A stretch of 64,000 nucleotides of DNA from Methanoplanus limicola DSM 2279 (GTDB lineage Archaea; Halobacteriota; Methanomicrobia; Methanomicrobiales; Methanomicrobiaceae): assembly GCF_000243255.1 (NCBI RefSeq), contig NZ_CM001436.1:904077-968076 (forward strand). The letters run 5' to 3'. Below, one piece after another: positions 26,523 to 35,359 of the stretch. Positions within the stretch are counted from its first letter, which is position 1; every line of letters begins with the position of its first letter. The position numbers were made by a program, and so were the translations under genes. Under the pieces are notes generated by a model. That model was given only the letters and a program-made list of their open reading frames with translations, was not told the DNA's origin and made no database searches.

Positions 26523-26894
26523 ATGTCAGATAAAAAACTTCTAATCATTGAAGACGACCCAATCATTTCAGAACTGATAATGTGGCGCTTAAAAGATATG
26601 GGCTATACAAACTGCAGATTTGTAAAATCAGGAGAAGATGGCATCACAGTTGCAGCAGAATTTATTCCTGACCTGATAATTGTAGATATAACCCTTGAAG
26701 GTGATATTGATGGTATTGAAGCAATCGAAGAGATAAAATCAGCAAATGCAGAAATTCCGTTTATCTACCTCAGTTCACATATGGAAGATGATATAATTGA
26801 GAGGGCACTTGCGACAAAGCCGTCCGGATATATAGCAAAACCTTTTGAAGATTTTGAACTGAGAATGGGCATTGAAATTGCCCTTAACAGGTAA
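26523..26894 (+). CDS. Single-domain response regulator (receiver)
   Basis: 123 residues, a CheY-like receiver without an output domain. Acidic pocket EDD at 10-12, phosphoacceptor Asp55 in LIIVDITLEGD, Ser/Thr switch in YLSSH, and Lys in IAKPFED. Its position 154 bp after the five-PAS kinase on the same strand suggests they form one phosphorelay; the downstream target would have to be a protein rather than DNA. Confidence 0.9.
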   Translation: MSDKKLLIIEDDPIISELIMWRLKDMGYTNCRFVKSGEDGITVAAEFIPDLIIVDITLEGDIDGIEAIEEIKSANAEIPFIYLSSHMEDDIIERALATKPSGYIAKPFEDFELRMGIEIALNR

Positions 26895-27132
26895 AACCAA
26901 ATATTAAGCCAATAAAACTAAAAATAAGCATTATTTAGTGAGAAATAATAATCACTGAACCGGGCACCCGATATAAAATAAATGGTTCTTCTCCAAATAA
27001 ATGAACTACCCTGCCTTTTTCAGCAGGAATCAAAGTCCGGAAAAAAGATAAAAATCAGACCTTTTTTTCCCTTACACTCCGGACATTATCAGCAGATATT
27101 ATCATTTTGTAGATACAGATATTTACTCAGTT

Positions 27133-29205
27133 ATGCTATCTCCGCGGGATATTGAATATATTGAAGGCTGCCTGAAGAGGCCGCTTTCTGCCCTTGAAAA
27201 CGCATGTTTTGAAAACCTCTGGAGTGAACACTGTTCATACAGGTCCACAAAGCCATTGCTTAAAACCCTCCCGACAGAGGGCGAAAATGTCATATTGGGG
27301 CCTGGCGATGATGCAGCAATCGTCAGATTTTCCGAAGGCAAAGCCATTGCAATCGGCATGGAGTCACATAACCACCCAAGTTATGTTGATCCATATGACG
27401 GTGCCGCAACAGGTGTCGGCGGAATTGTAAGGGATATAATCTCAATGGGTGCAACGCCCATCGCACTTATGGACCCCCTCTACTTCGGTGACCTTTCAGA
27501 AGAGAAGAACAGATATCTCTTCGAGCATGTCGTCCAGGGAGTCGGCGATTACGGGAACTGCATCGGAGTTCCGGTTGTCAGAGGCGAGCTTACATTCAAC
27601 AGGGATTATGGCGGAAACCCGCTTGTAAACGTCGTCTGTGTAGGAGAGGTATCCCCTGACAATTTCCTGACCGCGAGAGTTAAAGGGCCTAAAAACCGGC
27701 TTATACTCTACGGTGCATCAACAGGCAGGGACGGACTCGGCGGTGCATCATTTGCATCAAGGGATCTCTCAGAAGAATCTGAGGCAGAGGACAGGCCGGC
27801 CGTACAGGTTGGCGACCCATATACAGAAAAGCTCCTGATAGATGCCACTCTTGAGATGGAGAAGACCGGAAAGATCCTCTCATGCAGAGATTTAGGCGCA
27901 GCCGGACTTGCCGGTGCATCCTCTGAGATGTCAAGCACATTCGGCGCAAGGATCGCTGCTGACCGCGTACATCTGCGCGAGGGTGGCATGAACGAAGTTG
28001 AAATCATGCTCGCGGAATCACAGGAGAGAATGTTGATGGAAGTATCTCCTGACGATGTCGATGAACTTACCGCCATTATTGAGAAGTATGATCTGAAATG
28101 GAGCGATATCGGGGAAGTCACAAAAGAGAACAGGTATATTGTAACATTCCACGGCAAGGTAGTCTGTGACCTGCCCGTAGATCTCCTGGTAGGCGGAACT
28201 CCGGACGAAAAATGGCCGGCTAAACCTTACGACATTGAAAAAAGCTACAGTAAACCGGAATCCGATATAAAAGAACTGGTCCTGAAAGTTCTGGCACACC
28301 CGGACATCGCTGACAAAAGCTGGGCATACAGCCAGTATGACCACGATGTCCAGTTAAGAACAGTCTCCACAGCCGGAGGTGCGGCATGCCTGAGATATGA
28401 CGGAAAAGGCCTGTTCCTCTCATGCGGGTGTTCACCGGAGAGAATCCGCTTAAAGCCATATGAAGGGACGGCAGAGACTGTATATGAGAATGCAGCAAAC
28501 CTTGCCTGCCTCGGTGCTGAGCCGCTCTGCGTTGTAAACTGCCTCAACTTCGCAAGCCCTGTACATGAGGAGATCTTCTGGCAGATCAGCGAATCAGTAA
28601 GGGGTATGGGAGATTTGTGCAGAACGCTTGGAATACCTGTAGTAGGCGGAAATGTATCCCTTTACAATGAATCTGACGAGTTCGGCACAAGCATCCCGCC
28701 GACACCATGTATAGGGATGGCAGGAAGGGGAGAAGTCAGAAAGTTCACAATGGCATCTCCCGGAATGACGCTTGCAGTGGCCGGAGAGTTCAGGGACGAA
28801 ACGGGAGGCAGTATCCTTGACTACATAACAGGATGCGGCGGAAAAGGACCTGAAGTTCCGGACGTAAAAATACTTGAAGAGATCAGGAATATGATTAATA
28901 CCGGAGCAATATATTCAGCATCAGACATCTCAAAAGGCGGAATACCGGCATCAATCATCGAGATATGTCCGGGTGCTGATATAACCATAAGTGGAGACGC
29001 GGCCGTACAGCTCTTCTCAGAATCATCAGGCAGATTCCTGATCGCATATGACAAAACTCCGGAATGCACAGGCATAAAACTGCATGAAATCGGAAAAGTC
29101 TGTGAAGAGGGACTTATCATCAGAACAGATGACAGTGTAATTTCAGTCAGCAAAGATGAGATTGAAACCGCACTTTCATCCATAACCTCCCTGATGAAAT
29201 TCTAA
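27133..29205 (+). CDS. purL: Phosphoribosylformylglycinamidine synthase subunit PurL
   Basis: 690 residues, the small-form PurL of archaea and Gram-positives. It converts FGAR to FGAM with ATP and ammonia supplied by PurQ, with PurS as the third subunit; neither is in the window. NLWSEHCSYRSTKPLLK, GPGDDAAIV, ESHNHPSYVDPYDGAATGVG (20 residues), GGNVSLYNE and SDISKGGIPASIIE are clear family motifs. Own promoter region upstream, 238 bp from the response regulator. Confidence 0.95.
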   Translation: MLSPRDIEYIEGCLKRPLSALENACFENLWSEHCSYRSTKPLLKTLPTEGENVILGPGDDAAIVRFSEGKAIAIGMESHNHPSYVDPYDGAATGVGGIVRDIISMGATPIALMDPLYFGDLSEEKNRYLFEHVVQGVGDYGNCIGVPVVRGELTFNRDYGGNPLVNVVCVGEVSPDNFLTARVKGPKNRLILYGASTGRDGLGGASFASRDLSEESEAEDRPAVQVGDPYTEKLLIDATLEMEKTGKILSCRDLGAAGLAGASSEMSSTFGARIAADRVHLREGGMNEVEIMLAESQERMLMEVSPDDVDELTAIIEKYDLKWSDIGEVTKENRYIVTFHGKVVCDLPVDLLVGGTPDEKWPAKPYDIEKSYSKPESDIKELVLKVLAHPDIADKSWAYSQYDHDVQLRTVSTAGGAACLRYDGKGLFLSCGCSPERIRLKPYEGTAETVYENAANLACLGAEPLCVVNCLNFASPVHEEIFWQISESVRGMGDLCRTLGIPVVGGNVSLYNESDEFGTSIPPTPCIGMAGRGEVRKFTMASPGMTLAVAGEFRDETGGSILDYITGCGGKGPEVPDVKILEEIRNMINTGAIYSASDISKGGIPASIIEICPGADITISGDAAVQLFSESSGRFLIAYDKTPECTGIKLHEIGKVCEEGLIIRTDDSVISVSKDEIETALSSITSLMKF

Positions 29206-30122
29206 GTGAACGTAGAAAAATAGATAAAAATGCATAAATAATTAACCTTTGCAGGATGCGGGGGTTAAACCCAAAAACTTTATTTCAGACAATAATAAAA
29301 CATAAATACCACAGGATTAAAAAACAGTTTTTCCTCCAGAGATAATATTATCAGCACTTCAGTAATTCCTCCTGCAAAAAAGAACTGCCGGTGCCTTAAA
29401 TATAACTATAATCTGAACAATTTTACAGGACTCTCATTAAGTGTTATCCTAAAATATCAGAGATGACAGTACAGGCAGTGATGAGATTGCTGTTTAATAA
29501 TGAAGGTTTATGAGGATGACAATATACCTCCCACTGCCACCTCTGGAAAAAATTTCTGTATTATAGGCAAATTACCTGTAAATGGTCATGATAATCTGAT
29601 CCACTATTAGCCGGAATGGTCACGAAAACTGATCCACCAGCAGTAACGCTGCCAGTGAACAGAATATAAAATAAAGACTTTTTTGCAGACCGGAAATATG
29701 CCAAAGCCGCCCACAGCATTCGGAATAATGACAGACATAAAGATATTCATGCGTCCCTGTGAGGAACAGAGAATACAATTCTGATTTTAAACCTGGAGAA
29801 AAATAGTCGTAAAACAGACTGTACCCGAATAATGCACATCAAAAAAGAATGACATACAAAGACTGCAATATGAAATAGAGAGATTTCAGACAATAACACA
29901 TCAGGGAATAATAACAGGTCAATTAAACTAACTTATAATCATAAATACTAAAATATTACAAATGTAAACAGAGAAGTTACCGGCCAACTTCATAAATATT
30001 ATAATATCACCACAAAAAACTTAAAGAGACTATTTACTATAGAAACCAACCGGGAGAAAATGCGGAATTTATGAATATATCCCGCAAAAGACCCTGAGAG
30101 GTTAGGACAGAGGTTAAATCAG
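29206..30122. other. 917-bp non-coding gap between purL and mptA
   Basis: No credible gene. Contains a direct repeat at 29581-29636 resembling an insertion sequence end (listed separately). Near the right end, a TATA-like ATAAATATTATAATATC (about 29992-30008) lies roughly 120 bp before mptA, predicting a leader of about 90 nt. That leader carries a tiny possible reading frame starting ATGAATATATCC near 30072; I do not claim it is translated. GAGGTT just before the mptA ATG is the likely RBS. Confidence 0.5.
29581..29636. repeat. Short direct repeat resembling an IS21-type terminal repeat (remnant)
   Basis: Two imperfect copies, 34 bp apart: 29581-29603 and 29615-29636. Both have AATGGTCA, a GA-rich 7-8 bp spacer and CTGATCCA; CCGG lies just before the second copy. 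Multiple short repeats at element ends are a trait of IS21-like insertion sequences. No transposase, and no second end nearby, so at most a relic. The family assignment is memory-based inference. Confidence 0.35.
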
Positions 30123-31064
30123 ATGGATCTACCAGATACACAGTCCACCCTTCCGGATGTTCGCATCAACTTAACAAGGGTAGGTGTCAGAAACGTAAAA
30201 AAACTCATTGAAGTTGCAAGACCGGGGAAGCGCCCTGTAATTTTTATCTCGAACTTTGATGTTTATGTTGACCTTCCAAGCAGCCTTAAAGGCGCCAACA
30301 TGTCAAGAAACTTCGAAGTAATAGATGAGGTTCTTCAGCAGGCAACAGAGGGAGAGGTTGACGGTATTGAGGAAGTATGCAATTCAGTGGCAAGAAAACT
30401 CCTCGACCACCATGAATACGCTGACAGAACGGAAGTCAGGATGAAGAGTACATTCATGATCAGACGTGAAACTCCGGTTTCAAAGACTGAATGTGACGAA
30501 GTTGTAAACGTTGTCGCAAGAGCGGTTGCAAAAAGAAATAACTCAAATCCAATTGTCAGAAAAAGCATAGGCGCTCAGGTAACAGGAATAACCGCATGTC
30601 CCTGTGCCCAGAACATAATGAAGGAGATTGCACACAATAAACTCCGCGATTTAGGTATAGAAGAGGATAAGATTGAGGCATTCTTAAATGAAGTTCCGAT
30701 GGCCACACACAATCAGCGTGGACAGGGATTCCTCTGCATTGAAACAGACGATGATCAGCACGTAAATCTCGAAAATATCATCAATGTCCTTAAAAATTCA
30801 ATGAGTGCAAAGATATATGAACTTCTCAAACGCGGTGACGAAAGTCATGTTGTCTTTTCAGCGCACAAAAACGCAAGATTTGTTGAAGACTGTGTACGTG
30901 AGATGGCCAAGAGAGTCCTTTTGGAATTTGAATTCCTACCCGGAGATTCGCTTGTTACGATTAGGCAGACAAATGAGGAGAGTATTCACCAGCACGATGC
31001 CTATGCGGAGAGGAAAGCAACAATTGCAGAACTCCGTGCTGAAATGAATGAAAATTACTTATAA
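30123..31064 (+). CDS. mptA: GTP cyclohydrolase MptA (archaeal, methanopterin pathway)
   Basis: Fe(II)-dependent type IV GTP cyclohydrolase (FolE2 superfamily) making 7,8-dihydroneopterin 2',3'-cyclic phosphate, the first step to tetrahydromethanopterin. 313 residues. The conserved SIGAQVTGITACPCAQ segment carries the active-site Cys, and PMATHNQRGQG and the later His-rich SIHQHDAYAER are family motifs. A solitary gene with its own leader. It supplies the pterin used by the dihydropteroate-synthase-like enzyme at 7.7-9.1 kb. Confidence 0.94.
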   Translation: MDLPDTQSTLPDVRINLTRVGVRNVKKLIEVARPGKRPVIFISNFDVYVDLPSSLKGANMSRNFEVIDEVLQQATEGEVDGIEEVCNSVARKLLDHHEYADRTEVRMKSTFMIRRETPVSKTECDEVVNVVARAVAKRNNSNPIVRKSIGAQVTGITACPCAQNIMKEIAHNKLRDLGIEEDKIEAFLNEVPMATHNQRGQGFLCIETDDDQHVNLENIINVLKNSMSAKIYELLKRGDESHVVFSAHKNARFVEDCVREMAKRVLLEFEFLPGDSLVTIRQTNEESIHQHDAYAERKATIAELRAEMNENYL

Positions 31065-31231
31065 TTGCCAGCAATTATTTCTCATCATATAGATCAGTTC
31101 TAAACGACACATGCGCATAAGACAAATGCACAATGAAATTACAAAAAATAATACTTTTCTTTTTAAAAATAATACCTGCCCGATTAACAACGAAAGGTAT
31201 TTTTAACGATAAAACTGAAATTAGAAATTAG

Positions 31232-31282
31232 CGTACTGATTTCAAGGTACGTGTGTTGCAAAATAACATAGTGTATTTACAC
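31232..31282. promoter_or_regulatory. Inverted repeats upstream of frhADGB
   Basis: Two perfect short palindromes: CGTAC at 31232-31236 with GTACG at 31247-31251 (10-bp spacer), and GTGTATTTACAC at 31271-31282. They lie 46-96 bp before the frhA start in an AT-rich leader. They are candidate operators for hydrogen- or redox-dependent control of the hydrogenase, but function is inference. Confidence 0.35.
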
Positions 31283-31327
31283 AAGTATAGCTAACCGAAC
31301 AAAAAATAAAATAATGAGGCGATAAAT

Positions 31328-32698
31328 TTGTCGAAAGTTGTAGAGGTTTCCCCAACCACAAGGCATGAGGGGCACACCAAGCTCGTTCTCAAAGTCAACG
31401 ATGAGGGCATAATCGAGCGTGGTGACTGGCTCAGCCTTACACCAGTGAGGGGTATTGAAAAACTCGCCATTGGAAAGTCAATGCATCAGGCACCGAAGAT
31501 TTCTTCACGTGTCTGCGGTATCTGTCCGATAGCGCATACCCTCGCCGGAATCGAAGCAATGGAAGGTTCAATCGGATGTGAAATTCCTGATGACGCTTAC
31601 CTTCTGCGTATAATCCTTCAGTGCGCAAACAGGCTCTCAAGCCACGCACTGCACAACATACTGTCACTCCCGGACATGTACCTTCCTGGTACGGATACAC
31701 ACATCAATCCGTTCACATCAGAAGAACCTGTCCGAAGTGTAGCACTCCGTATCCAGAGGCTGCGTGAGATTGGACAGACAGTCGGAGAGATTGTCGGCGG
31801 AGAGCCAATTCGCCCAAGCAACCCGCGTATCGGTGGTATGTACAAGAACATCACACCACGTGCAAAATCAAAACTTTTTGACCTCGCAAAAGAGGGATCA
31901 GAACTTGCACGCGAACATATGGAGTTCATGATCACAGTCTTTAAGGACTGGGAGAACCGCCAGACAGCATCTGTTGCATCCGGATATGAAGTCGAAAAGA
32001 ATGACAAGTTCGGATTCCACGACCAGGGATACATGGCTGTAGATCCACTCTACGCAAGCTCAAACCTTGATGCTGAGCCGATGTGGTTCCCTGAGCGCTG
32101 GACAGAAGTTCGGCCGTGGGACTGGTACATGGGAGAACAGGAGATCACACTTGACGATCCAAACTACCCAAACCACGCAACCACACCTGCCGGAAACAAG
32201 GCATGGCCACAGATGGAAGCCTGCACTGCGGTTCCTATGTATGACGGTCAGCCAATTGAGGTAGGTCCGCGTGCACGTCTCGCGAAATTCCGCAATTACG
32301 ACAAGAAAGGTGCAATGGGTCTTCAGATTGCACGCCAGATGGAATATCCTGACTGTCTCTACAGCATGATCGAGGCAATAGATGCAATAGACACATCAGG
32401 ATCAGTCATTGCAGACGAGATCCCACAGGGTGACGGTTCACTCGGATGGGCAGCAAATGAAGCACCACGCGGTACAGATGTCCACCTTGCAAAGGTAAAG
32501 GACGGACGTGTACAGTGGTATTCACTGCTCGTGCCTACGACATGGAACTTCCCGGTATGCAGCCGTGCACTTGAAGGTGCACCATGGCAGCTTGCAGAAG
32601 TTATTGTTCGCGCCTACGACCCATGTGTGTCCTGTGCTACACATATGATGGTGGTCGATGAAGAGAAGAAGGTAGTCGCCCAGAAGCTTATTCAGTGA
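31328..32698 (+). CDS. frhA: F420-reducing [NiFe]-hydrogenase, alpha (large) subunit
   Basis: Carries the NiFe(CN)2CO active site that splits H2. 456 residues. Metal ligands: RVCGICPIAHT with Cys63 and Cys66, and DPCVSCATH with Cys433 and Cys436; His439 marks the maturation cleavage point, leaving a 17-residue tail for FrhD to remove. All four ligands are Cys codons, so this is not a selenoprotein. The start is TTG at 31328, after GAGG. First gene of the classical frhADGB order, with which it is translationally coupled (GTGA overlap with frhD). Confidence 0.95.
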   Translation: MSKVVEVSPTTRHEGHTKLVLKVNDEGIIERGDWLSLTPVRGIEKLAIGKSMHQAPKISSRVCGICPIAHTLAGIEAMEGSIGCEIPDDAYLLRIILQCANRLSSHALHNILSLPDMYLPGTDTHINPFTSEEPVRSVALRIQRLREIGQTVGEIVGGEPIRPSNPRIGGMYKNITPRAKSKLFDLAKEGSELAREHMEFMITVFKDWENRQTASVASGYEVEKNDKFGFHDQGYMAVDPLYASSNLDAEPMWFPERWTEVRPWDWYMGEQEITLDDPNYPNHATTPAGNKAWPQMEACTAVPMYDGQPIEVGPRARLAKFRNYDKKGAMGLQIARQMEYPDCLYSMIEAIDAIDTSGSVIADEIPQGDGSLGWAANEAPRGTDVHLAKVKDGRVQWYSLLVPTTWNFPVCSRALEGAPWQLAEVIVRAYDPCVSCATHMMVVDEEKKVVAQKLIQ

Positions 32699-33270
32699 GT
32701 CTGATGTTGATGCAGGACTGGTACGCAGAATATATGATTGTCGGATGCGGTAACACGCTACAGACCGATGACGGTTTTGGCCCGGCAGTCATCTCCGAAC
32801 TGAAAAAACTGAATCTTCCGGAAAATCTAAAGACTCTTGATGCAGGCCTTGCAGGTCCGCATTACCTGTTTACCCTCATGGCTCAGGCCGATATAACCGT
32901 TAAAAAGATGGTTATACTCGACATCATGGACTTTGGCGGAAAACCAGGTGAAATCACAAGAGTTACTCCGGATCTGCTCGCTCCCGGAGCTTACACTGAC
33001 CCACATTCCTGGGGCCTTAAAGAACCACTTCAGGTGTTAGCAGAGAGAACAGAAATAGTAATCTTTGGGTGCCAGCCGGAAAGCATTGACATTTCCCAGA
33101 TTGAAAATGAGGCAGAAGATGCCGAATTCTGGGTCACTGAATCTGTCAGGGAGGCCATTCCCAAAGCAGTGCAGCTTGCATTAGCTGAAGTAGGAGTGGA
33201 TTATGGGACTACTATCACGTCTCAAAGAGATCTTCACAGGGAAAGAGGAGGAAGAGGTCAGGAAGCCTGA
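32695..33270 (+). CDS. frhD: Hydrogenase maturation endopeptidase FrhD
   Basis: Cleaves the C-terminal tail of FrhA once nickel is inserted. Of 191 residues, the HybD-fold core shows GCGNTLQTDDGFGPAVI, DAGLAGPHYLFTL, VILDIMDFGGKPGEI, DPHSWGLKEPLQVL and FGCQPESID, with Asp/Glu/His residues that bind nickel. The chosen GTG overlaps the frhA stop (GTGA); ATGs at 32704 and 32710 are alternatives. The last 20 codons overlap the frhG reading frame and are rich in Arg/Gly, unlike the conserved core. Confidence 0.92.
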   Translation: MSLMLMQDWYAEYMIVGCGNTLQTDDGFGPAVISELKKLNLPENLKTLDAGLAGPHYLFTLMAQADITVKKMVILDIMDFGGKPGEITRVTPDLLAPGAYTDPHSWGLKEPLQVLAERTEIVIFGCQPESIDISQIENEAEDAEFWVTESVREAIPKAVQLALAEVGVDYGTTITSQRDLHRERGGRGQEA

Positions 33271-34201
33271 AGTTCCGGTTATAAAAAAGGAAGAGGAGAT
33301 TCCAAAAACAGTGGAAGAACCTGCTCCTGAACCGGTAGTGAAAGCACCTGCCGAAAAACCTGCAGAAAAACCCAAAGATGTGGAGATTCACCAAACGCTG
33401 GATGGAGATAAAAAGGAGGAAAAGCCTGTGGCAAATAAAATAACAGTTGGGCACGTACACATGTCCGGATGTACCGGATGTCTCGTGTCACTTGCAGACA
33501 ATTATGAAGGCCTCTTCAAGATTCTTGATGATTATGCAGACCTCGTCTACTGTCTGACATTAGCAGATGTCAGGCACATCCCTGAAATGGATGTTGCACT
33601 TGTAGAAGGTTCAGTATGTCTTCAGGACGAGACTTCAGTTAGAGAGATCAAAGAAACAAGAGAGAGGGCAAAAGTTGTTGTTGCTCTTGGAGGATGTGCA
33701 GCATACGGAAACATCACAAGATTCTGCCGTGGCGGTCAGTGGAACCAGCCGCAGCACGAGTCATATGTCCCAATCGGGGACCTTATTGATGTCGATGTAG
33801 TCATACCATCATGCCCTCCGGGTGCAGAGTCAATCAGAAATGTATGTGTAATGGCATACCTGCTTCTTCAGGGAACTGACGAGCAGAAAGAGCTTGCAGC
33901 AGCATACTTAAAGCCACTCATGGACCTTGCAAAGCGTGGTACAGAGGCATGCGGATGTGACCTCATGTATGATGTCATAAACCAGGGCCTCTGTATGGGA
34001 TGCGGTACATGTGCAGCAAGCTGCCCAGTACGTGCAATCACAATGGAATACGGCAGACCTGCCATCGACCGCGATATGTGTATCAAATGCGGAGCATGCT
34101 ATGCACAGTGCCCACGCAGTTTCTTCAACTTCGATGTCATCAACCAGTTTGAGGGCATAATGGAAGCAATTGATGGTGCAATGGGCAAGGGAGGTGAGTG
34201 A
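33203..34201 (+). CDS. frhG: F420-reducing hydrogenase, gamma (small, FeS) subunit with unusual N-terminal extension
   Basis: Passes electrons from the NiFe site to FrhB. The conserved region starts near residue 78: HVHMSGCTGCLVSLADNYEG, GSVCLQDE, ALGGCAAYGN and SCPPGAES bind the proximal cluster, and two ferredoxin motifs follow (CMGCGTCAASC, CIKCGACYAQC). Before this lie about 75 extra residues: an amphipathic start (MGLLSRLKEIFTGK) and a Lys/Glu/Pro/Ala-rich linker. The ATG at 33203 has a GGAG RBS and overlaps frhD by 68 bp. A second start, GTG at 33428, is preceded by AGGAGG and would give the ordinary-length subunit. Both forms may be made. Confidence 0.92.
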   Translation: MGLLSRLKEIFTGKEEEEVRKPEVPVIKKEEEIPKTVEEPAPEPVVKAPAEKPAEKPKDVEIHQTLDGDKKEEKPVANKITVGHVHMSGCTGCLVSLADNYEGLFKILDDYADLVYCLTLADVRHIPEMDVALVEGSVCLQDETSVREIKETRERAKVVVALGGCAAYGNITRFCRGGQWNQPQHESYVPIGDLIDVDVVIPSCPPGAESIRNVCVMAYLLLQGTDEQKELAAAYLKPLMDLAKRGTEACGCDLMYDVINQGLCMGCGTCAASCPVRAITMEYGRPAIDRDMCIKCGACYAQCPRSFFNFDVINQFEGIMEAIDGAMGKGGE

Positions 34202-34202
34202 A

Positions 34203-35066
34203 ATGGTGCTCGGAAACTATAAATCAGTGATCTCAGCCCGTGCAGCAGATGCAGAAATTCTCAAGCGCTCGCAGGACGGCGGTATCGTAACCCAGCTCTT
34301 TGCATACGCACTTGAAGAAGGCATTATTGACGGGGCAATCGTTGCCGGACCAGGCGACGAGCCATGGAAGCCGGAACCTGTTGTAGCAACAACAAGGGCA
34401 GAGCTTCTTGCAGCACGCGGCACCCGTTATACAATCAGCCCGAACATGATGCTCATCAAGGAAGCAACACGTTCATACGGTCTTGACAAAGTAGGTATTG
34501 TAGGAACACCATGCCAGATGCAGGCACTCAGAAAGGCACAGCTTTACCCAATGGCTATGCGCAAAGTTCCTGACAAGATTGCTCTTGCAATCGGAATCTT
34601 CTGCATGGAGAACTTCCCGTACCAGGGTCTTGAGGCAATCGTCGAGGACCACTGCAATGTAAAGATGGAGTCCGCAGACAAGATGGATATCGGAAAGGGC
34701 AAGTTCTCTGTATATACAGAGCGCGGTGCAATTTCACAGATACCACTCAAGGCTACACACAAATACGAACAGCCAGGATGCCACGTATGTCTTGACTACG
34801 TTGCAAACCTTGCAGATGTCTCAACCGGATCAGTAGGAAGTCCGGACGGATGGAGCACAGTCTTTGTCCGCACAAAGAACGGAGAAAATGTCTGGTCAAA
34901 AGCAATTGACGCCGGATACTTCGAGACAAAGGACATCGCATCTGTAAAGCCAGGCCTTGACCTTGTAACAAAACTTGCAACCGACAAGATCGACAAGAAC
35001 AAGAAATCTGTCGAAGCACGTGCAACCTTTGGTGTAAACAAAGGCCTGCGCAACCCATACATCTAA
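34203..35066 (+). CDS. frhB: F420-reducing hydrogenase, beta subunit (F420-binding flavoprotein)
   Basis: Binds FAD, one 4Fe-4S cluster and F420, and delivers hydride to F420. SQDGGIVTQLFAYALEEGII, RGTRYTISPN, GTPCQMQALRK and FCMENF, then QPGCHVCLDYVANLADVS and TGSVGSPDGW, are FrhB signatures. ATG at 34203 follows GGGAGGTGA one base after the frhG stop; an in-frame upstream start at 34170 would add 11 unrelated residues and is rejected. 287 residues, normal. A T-rich tract follows the stop. Confidence 0.95.
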   Translation: MVLGNYKSVISARAADAEILKRSQDGGIVTQLFAYALEEGIIDGAIVAGPGDEPWKPEPVVATTRAELLAARGTRYTISPNMMLIKEATRSYGLDKVGIVGTPCQMQALRKAQLYPMAMRKVPDKIALAIGIFCMENFPYQGLEAIVEDHCNVKMESADKMDIGKGKFSVYTERGAISQIPLKATHKYEQPGCHVCLDYVANLADVSTGSVGSPDGWSTVFVRTKNGENVWSKAIDAGYFETKDIASVKPGLDLVTKLATDKIDKNKKSVEARATFGVNKGLRNPYI

Positions 35067-35082
35067 TTTTTTTCTTTTTTTC
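35067..35082 (+). terminator. Poly-T terminator after frhB
   Basis: Immediately after the frhB stop lies a run of 14 T interrupted by one C. U-rich tracts without a hairpin are the usual terminators of archaeal transcription. It ends the frhADGB operon and no other T-run of this length is nearby. Confidence 0.65.
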
Positions 35083-35244
35083 AGATTTAAGGTATATTCT
35101 GCCGGCACTGCAATTATCATGCAATATTCACAGAATACGGACAGTGTAATTATCCGGAATTATGGCAGAACAGAAATGTGACTCATACGACAGACACCCT
35201 GCCGACTGAATACTAAAAAGTCACCCATGAGCCTGCGGGTTCAC

Positions 35245-35282
35245 AGATGATGAATGAAACAGTGTATTGTTTCATAGGAGAT
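35245..35282 (+). promoter_or_regulatory. Palindromic site upstream of the CheY-CheC-kinase operon, copy 1 of a repeated motif
   Basis: A perfect 8-bp inverted repeat, ATGAAACA (35254-35261) and TGTTTCAT (35268-35275), with a 6-bp spacer. A further half-site GTTTCATGAG lies about 30 bp downstream. The surrounding 38 bp recur with about five differences at 63792-63829. About 80-110 bp upstream of the response regulator start, it could be an operator. Confidence 0.5.
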
Positions 35283-35359
35283 AAATAAAAAGTTTTGCTG
35301 TTTCATGAGAGAAATTTATTGAACATTAAAATCAATAAGTTGTTTCAGGAAGGAAAAAT

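Noticed and set aside
30060-30098. Leader peptide controlling mptA
   Set aside because: Tiny reading frames exist in the leader, but they lack a well-spaced RBS and no attenuator-like alternative hairpins were found; too weak to claim.
31328-32698. Selenocysteine in FrhA
   Set aside because: Both C-terminal metal ligands are encoded by TGT; there is no in-frame TGA.
34170-34202. Upstream start for frhB
   Set aside because: Would overlap frhG and add unrelated residues; ATG 34203 has a GGGAGGTGA site at the right distance.
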